Shown: piece after piece, positions 14,267 to 21,382 of the stretch
Layout: each line of letters starts with the position of its first letter
Position numbering within the stretch: position 1 is the first letter of the stretch
DNA from: Candidatus Fermentibacterota bacterium
Lineage (GTDB): Bacteria; Fermentibacterota; Fermentibacteria; Fermentibacterales; Fermentibacteraceae
Length of the DNA: 24,191 bases
Direction: 5' to 3'
Assembly: GCA_012523605.1 (NCBI GenBank)
Contig: JAAYTY010000228.1
Span: forward strand, 1 to 24,191
Position numbers and translations under genes: made by a program
Notes under the pieces: generated by a model
What the model was told of the DNA's origin: nothing
The model's database searches: none
What the model saw: only the letters and a program-made list of their open reading frames with translations

Positions 14267-15400
14267 TTGCGCAAATCAAGACCGGCCGGCCGCATGGCCG
14301 GACTGCTGGCAGCGGTGCTCGGCCTGATAGCCGTCGCCGAGCTCTCGGCCAGGGGATATCTGCTGGTCAGAGGCATTCCCGCCGGCCGCTACATCTCCGC
14401 GACCGCCGCTGTGAGGGAGGCCAGAGCGGCCGCCTCGGCAGGCTTCGACACCGAGTACCCCTATCTCCCTTTCAGGCCCGCGCCGGGAAGAACGGCGGCC
14501 CCGTCGGTGGACAGCCTGGGATTCGTCGGACCCGAGACCGGCTGGGAGCCCCCGCCGGGGGCTTTCAGGGTGATCTTCGCCGGGGGCTCGATGGTCTATG
14601 ACGGCCTCTTCCCTTCAGCCGCCGATTCCTGCCTGGACGCCCTGCTCTCCGGAGGGGCCTGCGGATTCGATTCCTGCCAGGCGCTGATCTCGAGCGCCCC
14701 CACCTGGACCACCGCCGAGAACCTCGTCTATTACGCCATAAGGGGTGTGTACGCCCGGCCCCATGCCATCGTCCTGTATGTGGCGGTGAACGACGTCTAT
14801 GCCATGAGCCATCCCGACAGCGTCACCACCGAGCCCGACTACAGCCACTACCGCTCCAGGTGGATGCCGGTCGCCCCCGCCCCGTGGGACCGGATCCCAG
14901 GATGGGCCGACAGCTCCAGGGCGGTCGCGCTGGCGAGGTATGCTCTGGACAGGCTGTTCTATCCGGGGGTCCTGGGCTCTCCGCCCAGGAGGCTGGGGCT
15001 TCGCTACGAGTACGATCCGGGGCAGGTTGTCGGGACCGGTTTCGGGTCTTACGTGGCCGGTCTGGAAGCGATCGCCGCCATCGCGGAATCGCGGGGCACC
15101 AGGGTGTTCCTCGTCAGCGAGCTCCAGGAACCTTCCCTCTCCAGCGGGCCGGCGATGGTCGCCGCCGTGGACGATCTGAACGCAGCGGCCGCGGAAGTGG
15201 CTGCGAGACACTCGGCGAAAGGGCTCGTCTCCTTCGTCGATGCCGCATCACTGATAACCGCCGATTCGACTACGATGGCCGACAAATCCCACCTCACTCC
15301 CGAGGGCGGGAGGCGCCTGGGCGCCCTCGTCGCCGGGGAGATCTTCAGAAGCCTGCAGACCGCCGCCTCCACGGGCGGAAGTGCCGGAACAGCTCCATGA
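14267..15400 (+). CDS. SGNH-type hydrolase/acyl esterase, first of a tandem pair
   Basis: The 377-aa product has one N-terminal hydrophobic anchor (about 10-35) and an extracytoplasmic SGNH domain. Active-site blocks are FAGGSMV with Ser108, AVNDVY with Asn175-Asp176, and DKSHLTPEGG with Asp339 and His342. Between the second and last blocks is an insert containing EPDYSHYRSRW (189-199), PWDRIPGWADSSR and RYEYDPG, shared with the next gene but not usual for the fold. The TTG start at 14267 follows GAGGAG by five bases; no in-frame ATG occurs near it. It overlaps the next gene by 4 nt (ATGA). Deacetylation or acyl transfer on surface glycan or lipid is the likeliest role; the substrate cannot be read from sequence. 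Confidence 0.83.
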   Translation: MRKSRPAGRMAGLLAAVLGLIAVAELSARGYLLVRGIPAGRYISATAAVREARAAASAGFDTEYPYLPFRPAPGRTAAPSVDSLGFVGPETGWEPPPGAFRVIFAGGSMVYDGLFPSAADSCLDALLSGGACGFDSCQALISSAPTWTTAENLVYYAIRGVYARPHAIVLYVAVNDVYAMSHPDSVTTEPDYSHYRSRWMPVAPAPWDRIPGWADSSRAVALARYALDRLFYPGVLGSPPRRLGLRYEYDPGQVVGTGFGSYVAGLEAIAAIAESRGTRVFLVSELQEPSLSSGPAMVAAVDDLNAAAAEVAARHSAKGLVSFVDAASLITADSTTMADKSHLTPEGGRRLGALVAGEIFRSLQTAASTGGSAGTAP

Positions 15401-16533
15401 ACGCGTCACGGAAAGGCCGGAAGGTTCTCTTCGCCGCGGCGGGCGTCGCGATGGCTCTGACCGCGCTCGAACTCCTGACTCGCCTCGCCCTGGGTCTGAC
15501 CGGCAGGGACTATGCCGAGTTCAGGGACTACAACGCATGGGTGCATAGGGCTTCCACTGCCGGTCTGCCGTCCGGCTACGACGTGGAGCACCCTCTCCTT
15601 CCCTACAGGCCCGAACCCCTGTCCGAAGGCGTGAACTCCCACGGATACAGGGGCGAGGAGTTCGAATGGGACTGCAGACCCGGCGTGCTGAGGATAGCCT
15701 GCCTAGGGGGATCCACGACTTGGGACAACTGGTATCCCGAAGCCCTGGAAGATCGGATGAACGAGCTGATGGACAGCCTCGACGCTCCGTTCGACAGCTG
15801 CGAGGTTCTCAACTTCGGGGCGCAGTCATGGACCACCGTGGAGAGCTTCGTCAACTACGCGACCAGAGGTGTCCACGCCGGACCGCGGATCATCGTGGTG
15901 TATCACGCCATCAACGACGCGCTCGCTTCCACGATTCCGGACGGAGTGCGCCCCGAGCCGGACTACAGCCACTGGCGAACCAGGTGGAACCCGATACCCA
16001 GGCCTGTCTGGGATCTTCCGCCGCTGTGGCTGGACGAATCCAGGCTCGCAGGTCTCGCCAGGTACGCCCTCAACAGGGCGGCCCTCTCCGGAATCGATCC
16101 CAACCAGCTCGGCAGGTGCGGCATCAGATATCCCTACGAACCCGGCATGGGCGAAAGCCCTTTCGACACTTTCGGGAACAATCTGGAGAACATCATCGCC
16201 GTGGCGCTGAACTGCAGCACCACGGTCTTCGTCGTGAGCCAGTTCCACATGACGGAGCTAACGGTCGAACAGTTCGGCTCGGACGATCTTGCCAGGCGAG
16301 TCGGCCGTATCAACGACAGGGCGATGCGGCTGTCCCGCGAATACTCCGGCACGGGAAGGGTGTTCTTCCTCGACGCGGCGGATGAGCTCCGCCCCGACAG
16401 GTCGCTGATGCTGGACAACTGCCACTTCACCCCTGAAGGCTACCGCCTGCTGGGCGACTGGATCGCCGTAGAGATGTGCGCGGTGCTGGACAGCCTCGAA
16501 TGGAGGCTGCCCGAGCCGGAGGACTGGCGTTGA
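15397..16533 (+). CDS. SGNH-type hydrolase/acyl esterase, second of a tandem pair
   Basis: A paralogue of the preceding gene: 378 aa against 377, with the same order of features and the same 35 residues after the catalytic His. There is one hydrophobic anchor (about 9-33), then HPLLPYRPEP, CLGGSTTWD with Ser106, YHAINDA with Asn173-Asp174, the shared EPDYSHWRTRW (187-197), RYPYEPG, and DNCHFTPEGYRLL with Asp340 and His343. Both triads look intact, so neither copy appears to be a pseudoenzyme. The start is fixed by the ATGA overlap. The mid-domain differs enough (PVWDLPPLWLDESR against PWDRIPGWADSSR) that the duplication is not recent, and the two may act on different acyl positions or acceptors. 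Ends in TTGA with the GT-C-like gene. Confidence 0.83.
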   Translation: MNASRKGRKVLFAAAGVAMALTALELLTRLALGLTGRDYAEFRDYNAWVHRASTAGLPSGYDVEHPLLPYRPEPLSEGVNSHGYRGEEFEWDCRPGVLRIACLGGSTTWDNWYPEALEDRMNELMDSLDAPFDSCEVLNFGAQSWTTVESFVNYATRGVHAGPRIIVVYHAINDALASTIPDGVRPEPDYSHWRTRWNPIPRPVWDLPPLWLDESRLAGLARYALNRAALSGIDPNQLGRCGIRYPYEPGMGESPFDTFGNNLENIIAVALNCSTTVFVVSQFHMTELTVEQFGSDDLARRVGRINDRAMRLSREYSGTGRVFFLDAADELRPDRSLMLDNCHFTPEGYRLLGDWIAVEMCAVLDSLEWRLPEPEDWR

Positions 16534-17939
16534 CCGGAGAGCGCTCCGACAGGTTGGGCTTCCTCGGCATATCCGCCCCAGCTCTGCCTTTTCTCGTCCT
16601 GCTCCTCGCGGTCGCGTATCTTCCTCTCCGCCGGGCATTCTTCGATCCCCAGGACTTTCTGACGTTTCTCGAGCCCAGGTCCGCCGGATGGGATTTCGGA
16701 AGGTACCTCGCCGAGGGGTGGGTATATTATCTGCCTGACGGCTCCCTCGGAGGCTTCTTCAGGCCCCTCTCCAGCCTGACCTTCATCCCCGAGTACGCCG
16801 CGTTCGGAGCCGATCCCGCGGGATACACGGCCATGAACGTGGCGCTGCATCTGCTCTGCTGTCTGACGGCGGCGTGGCTGGCATGCAGGATGGGCCTGTC
16901 CAGGGGGGCTTCCGTCGTAGCGGCGCTCGTGCTGGCCGCGCATCCGAGAGCCGTATTCGCGGTGAGGATGATCAACTGCAGGCCGGACGTCCTCGCGACC
17001 ATGTTCTCCCTCGCGGCTTCGGGTGCCGTGCTGGGAGCGCGGGGCGCGACGGGCCGGGGCAGTGCAGTACCGGCCGCCGTCCTCTGTCTGATGGCCGCAT
17101 GGAGCAAGGAGCTCGGCCTCGTGTCCTTCCCTCTCGCGCTCCTCTTCCGTCTCGCCTGGCCCGGGGAGAGGGCGGGAAGGCCGGATTCGGCGAGGCTCGC
17201 GGTCCTGCTTGCCGCTTCGGCGGCGCTGGCGGTCGCATCGAGGGTGCTTGTGCTGGACGTCGTCGCGGGATATTCGAGATACAGCCCTCTGCCGATGATG
17301 CCGGGGAACGCGCTTCAGCTACTCGGGAACGTGACCGGGACCGCATGGATCCCGCACGCTCCCGCCGGAATCGCGGCGGCTCTGGCGGCCGCTGCGTTCC
17401 TGTCCGTCCCCGTGGCCGCGTCGAGGGACGGCTCGGCCCGCCTCGGGATTATGGCGGCGGCTTGGATCCTTCTCGGAAGCCAGTCAATACTCAATCCCGG
17501 GCCTCCGCACTACGAGTACGGCCCCTGCGCGGCGATGGCCCTGACGGCTGCATGCTCCGCGGACTCGCTCATGTCGAGGAGGAGGGCCGAGCCCTGGGCG
17601 GTCGCGGCGGCCTGTGCCGCCCTTCTGTCGCCCGCCGCCGTGCTCGGCCGGAGGACGAACGCCGCCTATGCCGCCGCGACAGAGGATCAGCGTGCGCTCT
17701 TCGAAGCGGTCGGCGGGGTTTCAGGAGAGATAGATCCCGACGTCCGGTGGACGATCCTCCTGAGCCCCGGGCACCTCGAGAAGATGATCCCCTGGTATGT
17801 ACACTATCACCAGGGCTCGGAGCAGGCCGTGTTCTGCTACGCGGAGAACGCAGCGCAGGCTCCGGAGGGCGCGGGGCTTCTGCGCTACGACGGCCGCGAA
17901 CTGCATGTGGAGCCGCCTTCTCCGGAAGGGACGCCGTGA
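16530..17939 (+). CDS. GT-C-type integral membrane glycosyltransferase-like protein
   Basis: The 469-aa product is very hydrophobic, with roughly nine to eleven predicted membrane spans, the first at about 12-33. The region GGFFRPLSSLTF followed by NVALHLLCCLTAAW, then VVAALVLAAHPRAVFAVRMINCRPDVLATMF, resembles the conserved loop and helices of the TMTC/DUF1736 branch of GT-C (PMT-like) transferases, which use polyprenyl-phosphate sugars on the outer face of the membrane. There are no TPR repeats at the C terminus, unlike TMTC proteins; the last ~80 residues are a short soluble tail. The start is a TTG at 16530, four bases before the previous stop (TTGA) with GGAGG seven bases upstream; a frame from 16476 lies inside the previous gene. 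Donor and acceptor are unknown. It overlaps the radical SAM gene by GTGA. Confidence 0.72.
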   Translation: MTGERSDRLGFLGISAPALPFLVLLLAVAYLPLRRAFFDPQDFLTFLEPRSAGWDFGRYLAEGWVYYLPDGSLGGFFRPLSSLTFIPEYAAFGADPAGYTAMNVALHLLCCLTAAWLACRMGLSRGASVVAALVLAAHPRAVFAVRMINCRPDVLATMFSLAASGAVLGARGATGRGSAVPAAVLCLMAAWSKELGLVSFPLALLFRLAWPGERAGRPDSARLAVLLAASAALAVASRVLVLDVVAGYSRYSPLPMMPGNALQLLGNVTGTAWIPHAPAGIAAALAAAAFLSVPVAASRDGSARLGIMAAAWILLGSQSILNPGPPHYEYGPCAAMALTAACSADSLMSRRRAEPWAVAAACAALLSPAAVLGRRTNAAYAAATEDQRALFEAVGGVSGEIDPDVRWTILLSPGHLEKMIPWYVHYHQGSEQAVFCYAENAAQAPEGAGLLRYDGRELHVEPPSPEGTP

Positions 17940-19297
17940 GGGTTCTCCTTCTGAACCCGCCCTCGAAGCCGCCCGTCCTCCGGGATCTTTCGTGCGGAGA
18001 GACAGCCAAGGCATCCTACTACTGGGAGCCGATAGATCTGCTGGTCCTGAGCGCGAGGATTCCTTCCGGGACAGAGGTTTCCGTGCTCGACGCCACCGCG
18101 GAGCGCCTTTCCGCCGCCGCCGCTCTGGAGAGAGCCTGCGGTGCCGCTCCCGATCTCGTCCTGTCACTCGTGGCGGCCGTGAGCCTCGACGGGGATCTGC
18201 GGTTCCTGTCAGAACTCGGATCACGCACGGGGGCGGAGATCGCAGTCATGGGCGATGTGGCGTCGTTCACCCCGGGCCTCCTGGAGCCCTCGGGATTCAT
18301 AGACGCCGTTCTGCCGGACTTCACGCACGAGGGGCTCCTGCCGTATCTCGCGGGGGAACGCAGTGGGGCCTCCGGCCTTCTTCTCCGGGAGGGTCCGGGC
18401 CTGGAGGACCGCAGGTCCCGCCCGTCGGGCGAACTCGCATACGGCATCCCCAGGCACGACCTGTTCCCTCTGCGCCGATACGCAATGCCGTACAGCCTCC
18501 ACCGCCCGGTGGCGACGATGATGCTCTCCTACGGCTGTCCCTACCGGTGCGCCTTCTGCGCCTCCGGCAGGCTGACGTACAGACCGCGCAGCCTGGCGGA
18601 CTTCCTTGCGGAGTACGAGGTGGTCGCCTCGATGGGCGTCAGGGAGTTCTTCCTAAGGGATCTCACGTTCGGAGTCGAGCGGGAGCGCGCGCTTGACATG
18701 TGCAGGGCGCTCGCGGGCCGGAGGAGGATGGCGTGGTCCTGCGAGGCCCGGCTCGACACGGTGGACGCGGAACTGCTGTCCGAGATGAAGAGGGCCGGCT
18801 GCCACCTGGTCATGCTGGGCGTGGAATCCGCCGATCCGGACATCCTGAGAGGCTCGGGCAAGGGCGCCGGCGCGAAGGCTTCCGAGGTGTTTCGAGCGGC
18901 CAGAAGGGCAGGGCTCTCGACTCTGGCCCACTTCATCATCGGGTTCCCGGACGACACGAGGGAGTCGATAGAGAGGACCGTGGAGATGGCGGCCTCCCTG
19001 GAGAGCGATTTTGCGTCGTTCAACCTGATGGTCCCCAGGCTCGGGAGCGGACTCAGAGAGGCTCTGGTGGCATCGGGCAGAGTGTCCGAGTCGGATCTGT
19101 CGTGTCTCGACTGCACCACCGGGGGAAGGTCTCTGTGCGGCATCCCCGCGGAGGATCTGGCGCGGACGAGGCGGCGCGCGGTTCTGAGGTTCTATTCGAG
19201 GCCTTCGAGGCTGCTGGGTCTCTTCGGGAGGTCCCTCACCCCGGCAGGACTCTTCAACCTCCTCAGGAACGGAGCCGGAGTGCTTCTGGGGCGCTGA
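17936..19297 (+). CDS. B12-binding-domain-type radical SAM protein
   Basis: The 453-aa product starts MRVLLLNPPS, the usual opening of the Rossmann-like cobalamin-binding domain (1-~140). It lacks the DxHxxG cobalamin-ligand motif, as is common in this class. The radical SAM barrel (~190-400) has LSYGCPYRCAFCASG with the [4Fe-4S] cysteines Cys201, Cys205 and Cys208, then FLRDLTFG, WSCEARLDTVDAELL, GCHLVMLGVESAD and LAHFIIGFPDDT. Related enzymes methylate or rearrange lipids, hopanoids, sugars and natural products. The start GTG at 17936 is fixed by the GTGA overlap. Co-translation with a GT-C-like transferase and two SGNH esterases suggests a glycan or lipid modification step. Its 3' end overlaps the convergent glycosyltransferase by 35 nt. 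Confidence 0.88.
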   Translation: MRVLLLNPPSKPPVLRDLSCGETAKASYYWEPIDLLVLSARIPSGTEVSVLDATAERLSAAAALERACGAAPDLVLSLVAAVSLDGDLRFLSELGSRTGAEIAVMGDVASFTPGLLEPSGFIDAVLPDFTHEGLLPYLAGERSGASGLLLREGPGLEDRRSRPSGELAYGIPRHDLFPLRRYAMPYSLHRPVATMMLSYGCPYRCAFCASGRLTYRPRSLADFLAEYEVVASMGVREFFLRDLTFGVERERALDMCRALAGRRRMAWSCEARLDTVDAELLSEMKRAGCHLVMLGVESADPDILRGSGKGAGAKASEVFRAARRAGLSTLAHFIIGFPDDTRESIERTVEMAASLESDFASFNLMVPRLGSGLREALVASGRVSESDLSCLDCTTGGRSLCGIPAEDLARTRRRAVLRFYSRPSRLLGLFGRSLTPAGLFNLLRNGAGVLLGR

Positions 19298-20408
19298 GCC
19301 CCGTCCACTCGGAGACGGCCCTCTCGAGAGCCGCGATCGTATCCTCCGCCGCACGATCCCAGGTGAAGGAGCGGGCCCAGGCAAGCCCCCCGGCGGAGAG
19401 GCGGGCACGCAGACCGCTGTCGGAGAGCACGGTCTGCAGTGCGTCGGCCAGCGCCGCGGGGTCGCCGTGCGGAACCAGGAGCCCTGTCTCCCCGGGACGC
19501 ACCGAATCGCGGAGGCCGTCGCTGTCGCTCGCTATGACAGGAGTTCCGCAGGCGTTCGCCTCGATCACCGTGAGCCCCCAGCCCTCCTTTTCCGACGGCA
19601 GGGCCGCCACCCAGGCGCTTCGGAGCTCTAAGAGCTTCCGCTCCTCCGGGACGAATCCGGTGAACTCTACCTCGCGTTCCAGCCCCATCCTCCCGGCCAG
19701 TCTCTCGAGCTCCGGCAGGTAGTCGCCGGCGCCCACGACCGCGAGCCCGGCCTCGACCCCCCTCCTCCTGAGTATGGCGAGCGCCTGGAGTAGATATCTG
19801 AGGCCTTTGTACTTCTTGATCCTGCCGATGTAGAGGATCCTTCCCGGCCGGGGCCCGACCCCCTCGTCCGGCGAATAGAGCCCCGTGTCGATGCCGCATG
19901 GAACTATGTCTATCCTCTCCGGGGCGATGCCCCTGCGCACGAGATCATTCCCAGTGCTGTTCGATATCGCCACGAACCTGCACTTCGAGTACACCCGGGG
20001 GATCGCCGCCTCGAGCAGGTTGACATAGAGCGCGAGCGGCAGGGCGACCTCGCGGTAGGCCGTAGTTCCGAAGAGGTGCGGCACCAGGACGGCCACGGGT
20101 CTGCCCGACCAGCCGGGGGCGAAGAACGGCAGCTTGCAGAGGTCCTCGACCACGAGGTCGAAGGAGTCCAGGCCGAGCTTCCTGCAGAATCCCGCCAGCC
20201 CGATGTTGAACGTGAACCGTCCGCCCCGGCGCAGAACGCGGATGCCGTCGATCTCCTCCTCGGCGGGAAGCCCGGGCGCGGAATGGGAAACCTGCACGAC
20301 GGAATGCCCCGCCGCGACCGCCCTTTTCATGATCTCGTGGAGATGGACCTCCGCTCCTCCCGCATCGGGATTCCTGGGATCCCGCCAGTTGAGCACGAGC
20401 ATCCTCAC
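19263..20408 (-). CDS. Glycosyltransferase family 4
   Basis: The 381-aa product is a GT-B-fold transferase that uses nucleotide-sugar donors in the cytoplasm to build surface glycans or glycolipids. The N-terminal acceptor domain begins LVLNWRDPRNPDAGGAEVH, with the GGAE loop typical of GT4. The second domain has ILYIGRIKKYKGLRYLL, GAGDYLPELERLA and the EX7E donor-site motif in EKEGWGLTVIEANACGTPVIA, then ETGLLVPHGDP. The start GTG at 20408 makes a 4-nt GTGA overlap with the methyltransferase stop; an ATG two codons later (20402) is the alternative. It has no signal or membrane span. The last 35 nt overlap the radical SAM gene on the other strand. Which sugar it transfers is unknown. Confidence 0.92.
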   Translation of the reverse strand: MRMLVLNWRDPRNPDAGGAEVHLHEIMKRAVAAGHSVVQVSHSAPGLPAEEEIDGIRVLRRGGRFTFNIGLAGFCRKLGLDSFDLVVEDLCKLPFFAPGWSGRPVAVLVPHLFGTTAYREVALPLALYVNLLEAAIPRVYSKCRFVAISNSTGNDLVRRGIAPERIDIVPCGIDTGLYSPDEGVGPRPGRILYIGRIKKYKGLRYLLQALAILRRRGVEAGLAVVGAGDYLPELERLAGRMGLEREVEFTGFVPEERKLLELRSAWVAALPSEKEGWGLTVIEANACGTPVIASDSDGLRDSVRPGETGLLVPHGDPAALADALQTVLSDSGLRARLSAGGLAWARSFTWDRAAEDTIAALERAVSEWTGLSAPEALRLRS

Positions 20409-21172
20409 GGCCGGCCGGGCTTCCTGGCGAAGACGCCGATGACCGCTCCCAGAGACGTTCCCAAGGCGGACCGCTCCACTGAGCCCCGGATGCGGCTCCT
20501 CAGCCGGTGGAGCTGGGGAAGCAGAACGGGGTGGAGGGGGAGCCTGACACCAGCCCTCAGGAGAACCTCCCTGAAAATCCTGTAGGCCAGAGACGGGCTG
20601 AAGAACCGGGCGTAAGCCTGTCCCGGCTCGAAACCCGTCGAGAGAAGAAGCCGCTCCAGGCCGCGGCGGGTGAACTGAGTCTCCCATCCGGCGAACCAGG
20701 CGCCGGCCGCCATCAGCATCTTCTTGAAAAGCGTATAGACATGGAAGGTCTGCGGTACGTCCACAAGGAGCTGCCCGCCCGCCTTCAGCACCCTGATGTT
20801 TTCCCGGAGGAGTGGGGCGGGATTCCTGAAATGCTCGAGTACGCCCTGGTGGAACACCAAATCGAAAGATCCGTCGCGGAAGGGAAGCGCCAATGCGTCG
20901 CCCCGCACCAGCAGGACCGCGTCACCGGCGGCCTCCCTGGCGAGTGCGATGGCGGCCGGCGAGTAGTCCAGCCCCACGGCGACCGCACCCCTTGCCGCGA
21001 GGTCCGCACTGTCCCTGGCGGTGGCCGCTCCGACCTCCAGGACGAGCAACCCTTCGGGGTCCATCCGTGCGGCGATCTCGTCCACTACGCGTCCCGCGTT
21101 GTCGTAGATCTCAGAGGGCTTCCTCCCGCGCTTCCAGAAGCTCTCCCAGTCGGACCTTGCGGAATCCCTCAA
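20405..21172 (-). CDS. Class I SAM-dependent methyltransferase
   Basis: The 255-aa product has a Rossmann methyltransferase fold: LLVLEVGAATARDS (motif I), VAVGLDYSPAAI (motif II acidic residue), RGDALALPFRDGSFDLVFHQGVLEHF split over the next two strands, then LKAGGQLLVDVPQTFH. It resembles Methyltransf_11/UbiE-like enzymes that often methylate sugars or lipids in polysaccharide clusters. The TTG at 21172 is preferred because TGGAGG lies four bases upstream and the product then begins just before WESFWKRGRKPSEIY. The frame runs on to a TTG at 21256, but that lies inside the proposed promoter and adds a low-complexity leader. Co-translated with the GT4 gene (GTGA), suggesting it modifies the same glycan; the substrate is unknown. 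Confidence 0.85.
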   Translation of the reverse strand: MRDSARSDWESFWKRGRKPSEIYDNAGRVVDEIAARMDPEGLLVLEVGAATARDSADLAARGAVAVGLDYSPAAIALAREAAGDAVLLVRGDALALPFRDGSFDLVFHQGVLEHFRNPAPLLRENIRVLKAGGQLLVDVPQTFHVYTLFKKMLMAAGAWFAGWETQFTRRGLERLLLSTGFEPGQAYARFFSPSLAYRIFREVLLRAGVRLPLHPVLLPQLHRLRSRIRGSVERSALGTSLGAVIGVFARKPGRP

Positions 21173-21229
21173 GAAGCCTCCAGCGGAAGACTGCGGGCAC
21201 GCGCCCGCACCCGGTCGTATCGCCCTCGT

Positions 21230-21257
21230 ATTGTAATCAAAACGGGTTCTTCCCAAA
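21230..21257 (-). promoter_or_regulatory. Putative promoter of the methyltransferase-GT4 operon
   Basis: On the minus strand TTTGGG (21257-21252), a 16-nt spacer and TACAAT (21235-21230), about 57 nt before the TTG at 21172. It sits in a short AT-rich patch. Its position favours the shorter methyltransferase start. Confidence 0.35.
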
Positions 21258-21262
21258 CACCG

Positions 21263-21277
21263 CTTCCGGGCCGGAAG
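21263..21277. repeat. Inverted repeat, third stem-loop of the 21263-21361 cluster
   Basis: CTTCCGG and CCGGAAG are perfect 7-base arms around a single G. With so short a centre, the DNA palindrome (protein-binding) reading is as likely as an RNA hairpin. It lies just upstream of the proposed methyltransferase promoter. Confidence 0.5.
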
Positions 21278-21285
21278 ACGCGGTT

Positions 21286-21302
21286 CCCGGCGAAACGCCG
21301 GG
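21286..21302. repeat. Inverted repeat, second stem-loop of the cluster
   Basis: CCCGGCG and CGCCGGG are perfect 7-base arms around AAA (TTT on the minus strand). It would form a very stable hairpin in RNA from either strand. No U tract follows on either strand. Confidence 0.55.
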
Positions 21303-21338
21303 GAGACTCCTCCGCCCGGGCCTTCGTGCCGCCGACAT

Positions 21339-21361
21339 GCGGGCGGACGCGTGCCGCCCGC
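21339..21361 (-). terminator. Strong stem-loop after the secreted-protein gene (possible terminator)
   Basis: GCGGGCGG and CCGCCCGC are perfect 8-base arms around a 7-nt loop, starting 21 nt after the stop codon of the minus-strand secreted protein. There is no following U tract, so it is not a classical intrinsic terminator. It could be a Rho-independent variant, an mRNA 3'-end stabiliser or part of a small RNA with the two neighbouring stem-loops. Confidence 0.4.
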
Positions 21362-21382
21362 TGAAAGCGCATCCAGCCTTTT

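Noticed and set aside
16874..17935. In-frame upstream extension of the radical SAM gene
   Set aside because: It would overlap the whole GT-C-like gene and is low complexity; MRVLLLNPPS at 17936 with the GTGA overlap is the natural start.
20405..21256. Longer methyltransferase from the TTG at 21256
   Set aside because: The extra 28 residues look non-conserved and the codon lies in the proposed -35; the TTG at 21172 has a much better ribosome-binding site.
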